The notes under the pieces are model-generated. The model had not been told where the DNA came from and made no database searches. It worked only from the letters and a program-made list of their open reading frames with translations. Source: Hypoxylon rubiginosum (taxonomy: Eukaryota > Ascomycota > Sordariomycetes > Xylariales > Hypoxylaceae). From it: a stretch of 64,000 nt of DNA. Made by a program: the position numbers and the translations under genes. Where the stretch lies: the NCBI GenBank assembly GCA_902806565.1, contig CADCXA010000029.1, forward strand, positions 1,364,001-1,428,000, read 5' to 3'. Below, one piece after another: positions 23,401 to 36,118 of the stretch (its first letter is position 1; each line of letters opens with the position of its first letter).

Positions 23401-26400
23401 ATTTACTTAAAAAAAAATTAAATTATAATTATAATGTTAAAATAAACCTATATAATAAAACGCTTTTAATATTAAATAATAATTAATATATTATATATAA
23501 TATCATTATAATAATTATTAAATAAACCTTTTCTTTTATATATTTTTACTTATAAAACTTAATTAAAACTAAAAAAACCTTTTTATATTTAATATTTTAT
23601 TATTATTATTAATTAAAAAAAAAAGTTATATTATATATAGCTTTATTTAATATTATAACGCTTTTATTACTTAATAAAAAAACTGTTTATTCGCGGTTTA
23701 GAATTTTTATCGCTTTAAATAATAATTTGATATATAATATTTAAAAAGAATTAATAAAAGTAAATCTTTTTTAATGAATATTATTAATTATTTAAAATAA
23801 AATTACTATATAATATAAATATACGTTTAAAATAATTTATAGGATGTTATATAATATATAAAAAAATTAATTTTTATTTAACGAAATGTTTATTTTATTT
23901 AAAGGAAATTTTATATAAATTTTACTTATAATTAAAAGAGAATTAAAACCGTAAATTATTAATATTTATTTATAAAATTTATTTTTATAACTTAAACTTT
24001 AAAAGCTATATTTAATAAAAAATATAAAGGTTTAATAAAGTGATATAAAAAATATAAAGTTTTTATAATAGTTTTAAATAATTTTTTATAACTTTAAAAC
24101 CAACGAACTAATATTATTATTTAATATAATAAAAACGTTTAATAGTATTAAAAACTTTTATAATTATATTTATTTAAAGGAAGTTTTAAATAATACGTTA
24201 TATAATTTAAACGTTTTTATTTTTAAGTTTATTTTATTTATATATAATATATTTATATAAAAGATTAATAATAACTTATTATTTAATATTTTTAAAAAGA
24301 AATAAAAATACCTTTTAATAAATAAATTTATTAAAATAAATAATTAATAAGTTAAAAAAACATTAATTAAAATAGTTTAAGCTTTATAATTAAAAGAAAT
24401 ATTACCAGTTAAATTAAAATTAAAAGTTAATCTTTTTATTATAATATTATATAATTTAGATTTTAATTAAGGTTTTTATAACGGTATTTAAATAATCGTA
24501 ATTTAGTTTAATAAATATAATATAAAAGTTAAGATTTTTAGTAAATTATTTAATAAAACAGAATATATTTTATTAAAAGTTAAATTAATTTAAAATAATA
24601 AAAACCAACTATTTATATAATTTAAATAATAATTTTTAATATTAGTTTATTTTATTATAATTATAAATAAGTTATAAAAATAATTTTTTAATATAATTAA
24701 TATTAATTAAAAGATTTTTATATTTATATATAAATAATTTTATATAATTATATTAAAGGTTAAATCCGTTTAAAAGTTAAAAGTTTTAAAAGTACTAGGA
24801 GCAGAGTTTAATAGGTTATTAAATATTATATATTTTAAAATTTTATAGAAATTAATAAATAATTAAAAAAAAATACTATAAATAATATTATATTTAATAT
24901 ATATATAAAACACTTTTAATTAATTATTTAACTTATTTTTATTTTTTAAAATAAAAAGTTTTATTATATTTTAACTGTTTTATTTTTTTATTATATTAAA
25001 TAATCGAAGTAATAAGTTATAAATCGCTTTAATTGTTTTAAATAAATAAGTGTTAATTAACTTTTATTTTGCTATAAGTTTTATATTTTTTTTAATTATT
25101 AATAATAAAAAGTTACGTTAAAAAGAAATTAAAATTAATATAAAAACATTAATTAATATACCGTTTATTTTAACATATTTATTAATAGTTATTAAAAAAA
25201 TTAATTATTATTACTTAGATTTATTAATATTTATATATTATATATTAAGTTAATAAAAGTATTTACTTTTAATATTATTATAATAATAATTAATATATAT
25301 ATTATTAAAATAATTAAATAAAATAATATAATATTAAAATTTATTATTATTTATTTTATAATTAATATAATTTTACTTTAAAGGTAAAATAATATTATAT
25401 ATTTATATATAAATAACTAATAATAATTAAAATCTTTAAATTAACTAAAAAAAATTAATATAAATTTACCTTTATAATTAATAATTAATATTTTATTTAA
25501 CTTAATTTTTTTATAATAATAAACCTGGTTTTTATATTATATATTTAATAAAAAAGTTTATTTAATAATAAGTTATTAAATTATTAATAAAATATTTATT
25601 TAAGAAAATAATAAAACTTAATATATATATAAATTATTAAATATTAAAACTATAATATTATTTATTTTTATTTTTTTAATTTTAATTAAAATTTATTATA
25701 TATATTTAACTAAATTTTTATTATTTTTTAATATAAAATAATTATTATTTTTATTAATATAATAAAGAATTTTAAATATATAAAATAAAACTAGAAAATA
25801 ATTTAATTTATTTTAATTTAAAATTAATATTTATTTTTAATTAAGTTTAAAAAAATTAAAATAATTTATATTATAAGATAATAAGCTTAATAAATAAAAG
25901 CCAGCGTGTTAATTATCGCTATTTTAACTTATAAAACTATAAAACCGCTTTTTTAACCTAGTAATAATAGTTATTATAAATATTATTTTTATAATATAAA
26001 AAAGTTAAAATAAAATTAAAGGGTTTTTTAAAATTAATAAAATCTTTTAAAAAATATTTTTTATAAGTTAAGAAAAGATCTTATAAATTATATAAACTTA
26101 AATAATATTAATTAAAAATAATTATAAAAATTTATAAAATTTAAAAATTTAAATTAAATAATTATTTAAATTAAATAAATAAAAAAAATACCAAATAATT
26201 TAAAATTAATATTATATAAATTATATTTTAATAACAATTTAAAAAAATATATAATAATTAAATACGTGTTATATATTAAAAATAAGCCAGTTTAAAATAT
26301 ATATAAAATAATAAAAAAAATAAAGGTTTTAAATAAATTGTAGCTGCGAAACTAACTAGCGTTAAGAATAAGCTTTAAATAAGCAGGGATTATTTAATTA

Positions 26401-27058
26401 AACGCTTTTAATTTTATATTATAAAATCATAGTATAAAAAGAGGTTTTATATTTTAAAAATATAAAAAAATACTAATTTAAAATTTTTATTAAGCGATAT
26501 ATAAAATAATAAACTAATTTATTAAACCGTTTTTCCCTTATTTATATATATGTATTTTATAAAGTATTATCCTTATAAAAACACCTACCTAAAAAATATT
26601 ATAAATTATACATATAAAAAAGTAACATATAAAAAAAAATCTAATTTTTTTAATTATAATATATTAAAGGAAACCTAACCTTTTATAAATAAAATATTAA
26701 AAAAAATCGAACCTTTTAATAAATATAATTATTATAAACGCACTTAAAAGTAACTTTATAATTAACCTTAAGATTAATATTAATAAAAAACTTAATATTA
26801 ATAAAAAACCTAGTATTAGTAGAAACTATATAAAAAGTAGTTAAAATAAAATAATTCTTATAATAACTTAAATTTTAATTATTATTATTTGTTAAACTAA
26901 GTATAAATATAAATAATTTTAGAATAAAATTAAAATTAACAAGCGGATAAAACGATATAAACTTAATTTTAATATTTAAATATAAAAAACTAGGCTCGGT
27001 TTTTTTCTCCCGGCTAAGCTAGAAGTCACCATTCGAGTTACTAAAAAAAAAAGAGTTG

Positions 27059-27126
27059 AAATTATTATTATCGTTATTACTATTATTATTATTATTATTT
27101 TCGTTGTTATTATTATTATTATTACT
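27059..27126 (+). repeat. Imperfect (att/ctt)n trinucleotide tract
   Basis: About 68 bp are mostly att or tta triplets with interspersed cgt, act and gtt triplets. It is a microsatellite inside a small island that is less AT-rich than its surroundings. Confidence 0.6.
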
Positions 27127-27289
27127 AGTAAATTTAAATTATTTAATGTGTGTTAAAAACATTAATTTTTTATAGTGATATTTTTAAGAAAAATACTTAA
27201 GATTATTATTATTACTAAGCTTTATTCGCCTAATATATGTTAAATAAACCAAGCGTTTATTTAAATACTCGGTATCGCTTTTTTTTTTT

Positions 27290-27380
27290 AGCTTCGCTTA
27301 CGTCCTTTTTTTTAGCTTCGCTCGCGTTCTTTTTTTTAATTTCACTCACGTCTTTTTTTTTAACTTCGTTTACATTTTAT
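27290..27380 (+). repeat. 24-bp tandem repeat, four units
   Basis: Units start at 27290, 27314, 27338 and 27362 (the last incomplete). The first reads agcttcgcttacgtcc followed by eight T. Later units change c to t and g to a stepwise (agcttcg, aatttca, aacttcg), again mostly transitions. It sits in the GC-richer island of the large AT-rich block, so it may be a remnant of the original element that escaped full mutation. Confidence 0.7.
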
Positions 27381-29356
27381 AAAACTTTATTAACGTTGCA
27401 TTTTTAACCAGCTTTTTTAATGCTAATAACCTTTACCTTAAAATTAAAAAGTTGTTTCACCGTTATTATTTACTGTGCAAATTATCTATTATAAAAACTT
27501 TTATACTTAAGAAAAATAATAAAATATTTTTAATAAAAAGTATTATTACTAAATATTTTAATTACTTTCCTGGTAAATAAAGTTTAAATAAAATAAATAA
27601 ATAAAAGTTTAATTAAAATGTAAGGAATTAAATAAAAAAAATAATTATAAAATAATATATATATTTTAATATTTATATTATAATATTTAATTAATAACTA
27701 AAGAATATATAACATTAAATAAAGTTTATTCTTTTATTTAAAGTTTAATTTTAAATAAACAACGGTATAATTCTTATTTTAAACGTAATAAAAATCTCGG
27801 TAAAAAAATATATGGTTAAAAAAAAAAATATAAATAACGTTTAATAAATTCTTTATAAAGTGTATATATATTTAATTAACTAATAGCTAGGGATTTATAG
27901 TTCTGGGTATAATATAACTGTTCTTTAACTTTATTAATTATAATATAAAAACGTAACAATTATAATTAAAGTCAAGTTTAGAGTCGGTGCGGTTAAATGG
28001 GTTATTAATATACGTATCTTTTTATCACTTAAATACATTTTTATAAAAGAAAAACCAGTGCTTTTAAAAAGGAATCACCGGATATAATACGTTAATTATA
28101 ATAAAAATAATTAATATAAATATATATATATAATATTTAAAACTAATTATAATATTTAAATATATAATTTATATTTATATAACTTTTATAAAAAATATAA
28201 AAATAATAAATCCCGGTATTAATTAAACTATCTTAAAATACTAGTAAATAAAAAGTAATTTAATTAATAAATAAAGAAAAATACAGTTTTTATATATTTT
28301 TAATATCGTTTTAAATATTTTTAGTAATAATTATATAAACTTTATAAAATAATAAATAATAAAACTTATTATTGTTAGTAACGTATAAAATAATTAATAT
28401 ATATAATAAATCGTATTTAAAATAAAAAATATAAATAACTTTTTAAATCTAGTTAAATATATTATTATTATTATTAAAAAGCGTAATAACTATAAATTTT
28501 TCTTTTAAATTTATTTTATATTTTATATTAATAAAAAGTATATTAATAAAAAGTAGATATTAAAATAAAAAATAAAAAATTAAGGTAACATTAAGAAATA
28601 TTTATATATTATATAACTTATTTATATATATAAATAAATAATAAATTATTAATATTTTAAGTTTTAAAATAACTTATTATTTATTTAAATAAGTGTTTAT
28701 ATAACTTATATAAATAAATCCTTATAGCTTTATTTATATTATAATAAGTATAACTTTTTATTATTTATATATATTTAAATTTATATATATCGTATTTATA
28801 TATTTAAAAATAAATAATATTAATAAATTATATTATTTAATTTATAAGCTGCCTCCATGTAATTTATATATATAACTATAATATAAACTTAATATATATT
28901 ATCTAGGATACCTAGAAATAAAACTATTACTTAGTTTTAATTTTTTAAATTACTTTAATATAATTTTTAATGTTAATTATAAAATAATTTATACTATTTA
29001 TATTATTATTACTAATAACCACTAGTATCTAGCGATAAAAAAAAACACCAGTATATTATAAACATATAAAAATAAATACGATTTTTATATTTTAAAAACC
29101 CTTAAAAGCGAACCATTTACTATATTTAACTATAAAATTCTACCATTTAATAACTATTAATAAATCTAGTTAATAAATAATATTAAATATTTTCTTATTA
29201 TAATATTATAATAATTATTTAAATTTACTAATAAAACAATATTAATAAATAATTATACCTTTTATCTAAATTTTAATTAATAGGTAATACTTACCGTTTT
29301 ACCTTTATTATAAAAAAAGGCAGTAAGTTTAAAACGTGAATATAACAAATTAACTA

Positions 29357-29416
29357 TAAACAAGCCGACCTTAAACAAGTTAACCTTAAACAAGTTAACT
29401 TTAAATAAACCAACCT
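29357..29416 (+). repeat. 15-bp tandem repeat, four units
   Basis: The units are taaacaagccgacct (29357), taaacaagttaacct, taaacaagttaactt and taaataaaccaacct. Ten of 13 substitutions relative to the first unit's neighbours are C/T or G/A type by inspection. The 15-bp period is a multiple of three, so this could once have been a coding repeat in a transposon or gene now destroyed. Confidence 0.65.
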
Positions 29417-30106
29417 CGAATAATAAGAAAACACTTTTATAAACTTTAACTATTAAAATTATAATAAACTTAAAAGAATTAATAAGTAATTATAACTTTT
29501 TAATTAAAACTTGTTACTTTATAAAAGCGCCGATTAAAATTAAAATAGTTTATATTATATTAAAAATATATTTAACTTAATTTAATAACTATTATATATA
29601 AAATTTTATAACCTTACTTTTAAATATAAACAACCTTTTTAATAATAATAAAAATTAAATAACAATTCGAAATAATATTTATTACCTATTTAATTATAAC
29701 CATATAATCGCGATGCTAAAAAAAAATAAAAATAAAAATGGTAAACTAAACAAGTTATATATATTACAAATTTATATATTAAACCCACCAGGATTTTTTA
29801 TTAATAAAAACTTATTATATTTAAACTTTTATTATAATATTAAATGTTATTTTATTTTAAAAACACCCTTTTAATATACACTTATATATTTTACCTAAAG
29901 TTTAATATATAATAAAATAACCCTACTACTTAAAAATAAAAAAACAATAAAAAATTAAAAGTTTAATTTACTATTAATAAAACTTTAAAAGGATAAACGT
30001 TATAAATAAAAACTATTAAAAACCTTAATTAAGATATATAAACCATAGGTAGGAATACTAAAAACAGATAATTAAAAAAAAAAAAAAAAATAAAATAAAG
30101 ACTAAT

Positions 30107-30166
30107 AGTTAGGAGACTTAAAGTTGGAAGGCCTAAAGTCGGGAGGTTAATAATCGGGAAATAATT
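30107..30166 (+). repeat. 15-bp tandem repeat, four diverged units
   Basis: The units agttaggagacttaa, agttggaaggcctaa, agtcgggaggttaat and aatcgggaaataatt run head to tail. They share the 15-bp period of the array about 700 bp upstream but not its sequence. It lies in a GC-richer island near the right end of the AT-rich block. Confidence 0.5.
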
Positions 30167-31116
30167 ACGAACATTATTTTTTAACTTCGAAGGAAAACTT
30201 TTTAAATTTAAATTTAAAATTTAATAATAACAGCCTTAGTACTTACCACCAATACTATAAGAAGGCCCTCGCTATATAAAAATAAAATGAATTAAAGCTA
30301 ATAATTAGCGATAATAATTATAAGGAAAAGTCCGAAATTAATAAAAAACTAAAAATAAAACGTATAAAATTAATACCAATTCCAACCTATATTAAAACCA
30401 AATAATTTAAGTTTATGTTTAACGATATTACGTTTAAATTAAGTATTAATTTAGTTTTATTATTTAATAATTCTATTAGTAATAACGGTAACATTTAAAC
30501 TAACAATAAATAAAACTTTAATAAATATAAATATAATAACACTTTAATAACTAAAAAAAATAACAATCGCTAATTAAAGAATTTTTAAAAAAAAAGATAG
30601 TAAAATTTAAATAAAAGTTTAAAAAGAATAAATATAAGTATAAATATAAAATATAAAATGTAAATAAAATAATTAACATAAATATATTAATTAAAAAAAA
30701 GCAATGTAAATTAATAAAAAGTTTTAATAAAAAATAATAAACTTAACAATTAAATACCAATTTTATAATTTTTATTTCATATTTTTATAGATAAATTCTA
30801 ATTAATTTAAATTACGCGAAGTTAATATGATGCGATGGTGAAATGCTTATATAATCTAAAAAAAAAACCCACAACTTCCCTCCCGGCTGTGCTTGCATGG
30901 CCGGGTTGCGCAGCTAGTTACTTGTAGCCAATTTACGCAAGTTTCAAGAAGGATAAGAGGTAAAGAAAAGAAATAAAACGTACCTATTGGGTGACATGAT
31001 AACTTTTTTAGCTGGGAACAACAACTCTAGAGCAAGAAGCCTGTCGAAAGCTTACTATATGATGCTTTACAACTCGCCTATTAGATACTTCATTACTGTA
31101 CCCGGCTACTCTTATT

Positions 31117-31147
31117 ACTTGCGTGGGTGTGTTCAACCCGCGCAAGT
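31117..31147. other. Inverted repeat, 12-bp arms with one mismatch
   Basis: The arms acttgcgtgggt and acccgcgcaagt surround a 7-base loop (31129-31135). It lies about 300 bp inside normal-GC DNA next to the AT-rich block. Possible origins are a transposon terminus, a protein-binding palindrome or chance. Confidence 0.45.
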
Positions 31148-31773
31148 ACCTCTTATGACTTCGACTACCTATAATGACTTTTATTTTATTTAGGTACATG
31201 TAGGTAGGGGAGACTGTTAAGGAGGTGGCGTCCATATCTTCAACTGTCATTAGTATCAGTATCATCTCAGTTCATCAGAGATATGATTCACTTCTAAAGC
31301 GTGAGACACGTAAGATGAGGTATCCTAGTTCTTTACCTACCGGTTACCTGGGTATTTGGGTAGGTAGCCTTACGACTAGCCGTGATCTATCGTATGAGGT
31401 CGTCCACTTCTAGGCCAGCTCAATATGCATGGCTCACGCTCGAGAATCCGCAGCGATGCAGACACTGACCTCGTAACGCCCAACAGTGGATTAGATATGG
31501 GGAAATAGCCTCATTCCACGTGGGCACATAGTAGCAGTCATGGGTACCTAGTACTAGCGTTGATAAAGGTCGATCTCAACTTCTAGTGTTATCTAAAAGA
31601 GTTAGTTTCCAGGGCACTGATTAGATCCCCTTTAATTGAGAGTGAAGAGTTGTATAAATAGTTGTCGTGCCGGGCATAATCCGGTAACAGTATGGGCAAA
31701 ACTTCGTTGAGTATTCCGTAGCTACATCTCCGTAAGACGCTCTAGACCGGGACCTTTAACCATGCCTAAAGGC

Positions 31774-31795
31774 GCCTGCCTGGCGTCTGCCTGGC
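31774..31795 (+). repeat. 11-bp direct duplication
   Basis: Two adjacent units (gcctgcctggc and gtctgcctggc) differ by one transition. It is a minor local duplication with no known role. Confidence 0.45.
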
Positions 31796-32469
31796 GTCAG
31801 CCGAATCTTGTATCCGAGAATCCAGTTTTCATCGTGAATGATCAAGCCGTTTTGACGAAGTATTTAGAATATTTAGAACTAGACTTTTAGTATCGCCATC
31901 ATGTTCAAAAGAGCTATAATTGGCACAACTTTAACTCTTGACAAAAATGAACGGCGTCCAATCTAGAGCCGAGCTCATGAACTTCATCTTCCGAATTAGG
32001 ACAATAGCTAGGGAACTGGGGGCAACCTCGGCCGTCCCCGGCTCTTATCGTAAATCTATTCCCGGCCCCACCATCCCGACCGATTGGGAGAGGCCAAGGA
32101 AGAGAAAGTCAAGGCTGCAAGAGAAGCGAGAAGCTTATCTCCCATCTCCATCCGTTTTATTACCAGTCACCAGTCACCGACATTAATAAGGCCCAGTCCA
32201 ATCAACCTCCAGAATGAACGACGCTGGTAGCACCGGAGATCCAGATACCAGAAGCCCGGGACCTAGCTAGGTAGACCGGTCCAAAACATTAGCACATACC
32301 TATATCTAGAGAGGTCCTAGATCTCTGTTTCTTAACTTCCCCGGTCGGGTCGCATTCGCTGTCCAACGGCCCGCTCATCAGTCAAGAGGAGGGCGATCGG
32401 TGCGCGCCTTATCATTAAGTCTGGGAAGAAGCGCGTCTTACCACAAATCAGCAAAAAAAAACAGACACG

Positions 32470-33914
32470 ATGATGGGCAACACGTATCATCCGGACGAAT
32501 TCTCGCGGGAGAAAACCGATCGCGCCACCTACGATGACACGGCCGAGGGAGATCGCGACGTGGGAGGCATTAGTTCTGGGCTCCCAAACGATGTCTTCGG
32601 GGAGGAGAACAACCACGATATCAAGTACAAGACGCTGACCTGGCCGCTCGTTGCTATGCTGATGATTACGGAAATCGTATCCAACGGCATGCTAAGTTTA
32701 CCGAGCTCCTTAGACGCGGTTGGGGTCGTTCCCGGCGTTATTGTCATCGTATTCTTGGGTGCATTCGCCACCTTCACGGCCTGGCTGCTCATTGAATTCA
32801 AACTGCGACATCCAGAAGGTGCGCGTATTCTGTTATCCAAGTAATATGGAAGCCGACTGACCGGGCGCATATAGTGCACAACATGGGAGACGCTGGGTAT
32901 ATATTGTTCGGTCCTATCGGCAGAGAGGTACTAGGTGGAGGAACTATCATCTTTGCCATATGCGCTACAGGGTCGCAGATTCTCGCCGGCCAGCTTGCGC
33001 TGACGGTACTATCGGACGGGAAACTCTGTGCGCTCGCCTTCGCAGGCATATTCTCGGTCGCGATAACAATTTTTAGTTTCCCTCGAACGCTCGACAACCT
33101 CAGTTGGCTCTCCGTTGGCGGCGGCATATCAATTATAGTTGCCGGAATTGTAGCCATGGTTGGAGCAGGCGCCGTCCCGGTCGACCCAGGAAACATAGTG
33201 ATTTCGAGAGCGAGCGATTTCCAGTCGGCTTTCATCAGCATTACGAACCCAGTCTTCGCTTACGCGGGCCACTTTATGTTCTTCATTCTCATCTCGGAGA
33301 TGAAACACCCGCAAGACGCGATGAAGGCAGCATGGACCTTGCAGATCGTCTCAACCTCGTTCTACGTTGTGTTCGCCGTTGTGACTTACTGGTACATCGG
33401 CCAGGGGGTTTCAAGCCCGAGTCTCCTCAGTCTAAGCCCGCTCTGGTCCAAGATCTCGTTTGGCCTTGCCATACCCAATTTCTTCATCGCCGGAAGTCTT
33501 TATAGCCATACGGCCGCTAAGTTGGTGTTTGTCCGTCTCTTTAGACATAGCCGTCACATCCACTCGCACACGATTACCGCCTGGAGTGTTTGGACTGTCC
33601 TCATCCTCCTGGCTAACGTCGCAGCCTTTGTATTCGCAGTCGGAATTCCCGTTTTCAACTACCTCGTCGGTATCACGGCATCCCTGTTCGCTGCCTGGTA
33701 TACGTATGGCCTTGCTGGTGCCTTCTGGTTGCATGACAAGTACCATTTCAAAGGAGGATACAACGGATGGTTCAAGAGGCCGATTGGCTTCGTCCTCAAC
33801 ATACTCACTGTTCTCGCGGGCGGATTTATTTGCGTCGGTGGCCTTTATGCCACGATCTATTCACTACGTGCAGCGGCAGAAGCTGGTGAACTGACACCTC
33901 CGTTTCAGTGCTGA
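32470..33914 (+). CDS. Amino acid/auxin permease family transporter (Mtr-like)
   Basis: This is a plasma-membrane, proton-coupled amino acid importer of the AAAP family, closest in style to Neurospora Mtr (N system, neutral and aromatic amino acids). Exons 32470-32818 and 32875-33914 join across a 56-bp intron (GTGCGT donor, CTGAC branch), giving about 462 residues. A hydrophilic N-terminus of about 55 residues is followed by about 11 membrane segments. The first includes the family hallmark MITEIVSNGMLSLPSS (about 64-79), and HNMGDAGYILFG follows the splice. The length matches fungal members. ATG codons 32470 and 32473 are adjacent, and either could be used. The exact substrate cannot be told from sequence. 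Confidence 0.9.
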
Positions 33915-34519
33915 TGTACAGTCAATATTAGAACTTCGGCCGCCTTAGAGAGACCGAACCTAGATAGAGTACCTATATGACCGATTTAGATCAACAGTTA
34001 CGTCTTCATCAACAACATGTGCACTCTGTCGGTCTGCTTCATTCGAAGTGAAGTCAGTATTAGCACGCCGGACACAATGCTCCGGTACCTAATACATTGG
34101 TAGGCACACAAACAATATGCAACTGTTGGGTGATCAGTGGCAAGTAAAAAATCCAACAAAATACAGGAGAAACAATCACTCTCCACATAATTATATCATC
34201 TATCAATTGAACCCGCAGTTTGGCAGTTTTCCGAATTCGAACTCAGGGGGCGAGTGAGGTCATGGTCGTACAGCTCTTACTACCTATGACGTCAATACTT
34301 GAAGCTTCTACAGCCAGCGCAAGTGTTCTAAGGATTCAGGACAAGCACGACACTTATTAAAGATATCTCACGCGAGTAGAATACCTTTTTCTATTTCTAA
34401 CCCAATTCAATCAACTTCTCAACTGTGAACAATACATATCAGCATCTACAAGAAAAGCACCACATCGTCCATCCTCTGAAATCACTTCATATCCTACACA
34501 CAAGACAGCAAAAATCAAT
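33915..34519. other. Intergenic region upstream of the hydrophilic protein gene
   Basis: About 600 bp with no gene. The last 150 bp before the ATG are C/A-rich with few G, as in many fungal 5' untranslated regions. No regulatory motif is called. Confidence 0.5.
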
Positions 34520-35053
34520 ATGTCTGCCAAAGCACCTAGTGAGGGCACCAAGGTCACCGCCGGCAAGAATGCCCCGATCACCAGCGAAGGTCACGGCGTC
34601 GTAGCACAAGACTCCCTAGCCGCCGAGTCTCGGTCCTTCCAACAAGCCAACCAGACCGCGCCCCAACAAGTAGACCGTGAAGACCTAACCTCTGCGCCCA
34701 AGCCTCACGAGGGCGGCATCCACCAGAAAGCAGCCTCCAGCTCTACCACCGCCACACCTACCCAGGGCGACCACAACGCCGCCGTCGCACCTTCCTACAT
34801 CCAGAGCCAGTCTCTGAAGGACACGGCAGGCCCGCACGGAAGGAACCTAAAGGAGGACGAGAGTATCGCGACCGAGGATAAGACGAAGAATACGAGCTTC
34901 TCTAAGCAGGGCACCGCCGACGACCCCGGCCGGGCTGCCGTGGAGCAGTTCAACCGCGCCAACACGGCGAATGCGGGGTCGACCGGCGGACGCGAGAAGG
35001 GCATTGACAACAAGCAGCCGTACGGCGCGTTAGGTTCCGATGTACAGGCATGA
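34520..35053 (+). CDS. Small hydrophilic, LEA/hydrophilin-like fungal protein
   Basis: A single exon encodes 177 residues rich in Ala, Ser, Thr, Gln, Gly and Lys, with no hydrophobic stretch, signal peptide or cysteine, so it is predicted to be disordered and soluble. It begins MSAKAPSEGTKVTAGKNAP and contains GPHGRNLKEDES and ADDPGRAAVEQF. These recall a conserved fungal family with K-G-K-N-L-x-E-D and DPGR motifs, often described as seed-maturation or LEA-like. Such proteins are usually linked to desiccation or stress, but nothing here shows function. High GC and a clean start after an A/C-rich leader support it as a real gene. Confidence 0.75.
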   Translation: MSAKAPSEGTKVTAGKNAPITSEGHGVVAQDSLAAESRSFQQANQTAPQQVDREDLTSAPKPHEGGIHQKAASSSTTATPTQGDHNAAVAPSYIQSQSLKDTAGPHGRNLKEDESIATEDKTKNTSFSKQGTADDPGRAAVEQFNRANTANAGSTGGREKGIDNKQPYGALGSDVQA

Positions 35054-36083
35054 GGAGTTTGAGTAATAAGGGGAGGGTGATATGAATTGAAGAAGGGAGA
35101 AAAGGGGTACCTAGATAGTCATGGCATGAACGGGCGTCTGGATCAATCGATGAGTTAATGGAATGAATGGGTTTCAAATAAAATGAGGCAAACTTCTATA
35201 ACGTCATTACGCTTGATGTTCATGTGAATGTTCATGTCCTCTGCTTACCAAGCTAGCCCAAATGACGCCCTCTTCATCTGGAGTTAAATGTCGAAATCAA
35301 GTCCGAGCCGTTCGCATTTAGGAGTTATTTTCGACGTGCCGCGCTTGTTAGCCGTGTCAATCACTGTGATAGTGGCGACGCGCCTGCTAAGTACCTACTG
35401 AGACAGCATGCCCGCATGTGAGTCAGGACCGTATTGCCGCTATCATGTTATATACCTATCCCAGGCTTACCGGGTGCGCGGGCAACCGCGTCGCTAGATT
35501 CACTTTTTCACGGCGCCTCTTGGACTAGCTCAGCCTCTCCCGGTGAATTGCAGCGGACTTGTGGAGTTTGCTCGAGACCAACGAAAGGACCTCATTTTGT
35601 GGCTGAGACAGGGGGCAAAGCTTAGTTTATAGATCTGCTTGGCAATGGCGTATAATGGCTGAACTAGTTGTTAAGCCCCTGTGGAACGGACCTCGCGATA
35701 TCTCAGGGCTGTTTGGGGAGATGCTTAACGTGAGAAGCCACTCATGTAGGTACCTAGTAGATGGTCGATCGAATAGTCTTGACGTAACTTATAAGTTCTA
35801 TGTACTCTTTATTACCGTGCTATCCACTAGACTATACTGTTAATGTGTCAACCCGATTGAACGGCCTAGCTAGTTTAACTAACCAGCTGCGGCAATGTAG
35901 AAGATTATAAGCAAGTAGAGAATAACTTCGACTGTATTAGGGGTTATCTCAGGGGCTATCTCAGGGGTTGATGATTAAGCACATCTTTATACTAAGCTCT
36001 ATAGAGATTCATAATATGATAGAGTTATCATGGTTGGATTGTTGGATTGCATTTAATATCAGGTAGATATGTTAGTGTTCCAG

Positions 36084-36118
36084 GCACCCACGTGGTCTGT
36101 GCACCCAAAGTGGTCTGT
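36084..36118 (+). repeat. 17/18-bp duplicated motif, possible transposon subterminal repeat
   Basis: Two adjacent units read gcacccacgtggtctgt and gcacccaaagtggtctgt. A related gcaccca occurs again near 36194. Short spaced repeats like these are common next to the ends of fungal DNA transposons, but no terminal inverted partner was found. Confidence 0.35.

Larger units (their letters stand above)
17410..30835. repeat. 13.4-kb AT-rich, gene-free block (RIP-type isochore)
   Basis: This block is nearly all A and T throughout, with TpA-rich sequence and stops in every frame. The longest open stretch (19529-19729) encodes only Leu/Ile/Asn/Phe/Lys, a composition artefact. Small islands with more G and C survive at about 26330-26400, 26990-27060, 27230-27420, 29350-29420 and 30100-30260 and carry tandem repeats. 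The block ends sharply at about 30840-30900. The best explanation is one or several nested transposons erased by RIP. No protein domain can be read through the damage. Confidence 0.82.
30836..32469. other. Isochore edge and transporter upstream region, no gene
   Basis: GC content returns to normal from about 30,880, where cccggc and gccggg form a short inverted repeat around 30890-30905. Open frames in this 1.6 kb (for example near 30987, 31225 and 31938) are short, lack family features and overlap opposite-strand frames. Two small repeats are listed separately. The proximal 300 bp presumably serves as promoter for the downstream transporter, but no element can be assigned. Confidence 0.55.

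Noticed and set aside
1..30835. AT-rich blocks as inserted mitochondrial DNA
   Set aside because: No mitochondrial protein, rRNA or tRNA can be read, and stops occur in every frame. RIP-type mutated repeats explain the texture better.
30910..30945. Second copy of the 17.2-kb repeat at the other edge of the AT-rich block
   Set aside because: tagccaatttacgcaagt resembles part of the 17.2-kb unit, but only about 15 of 21 bases match and the orientation is direct, so it could be chance.
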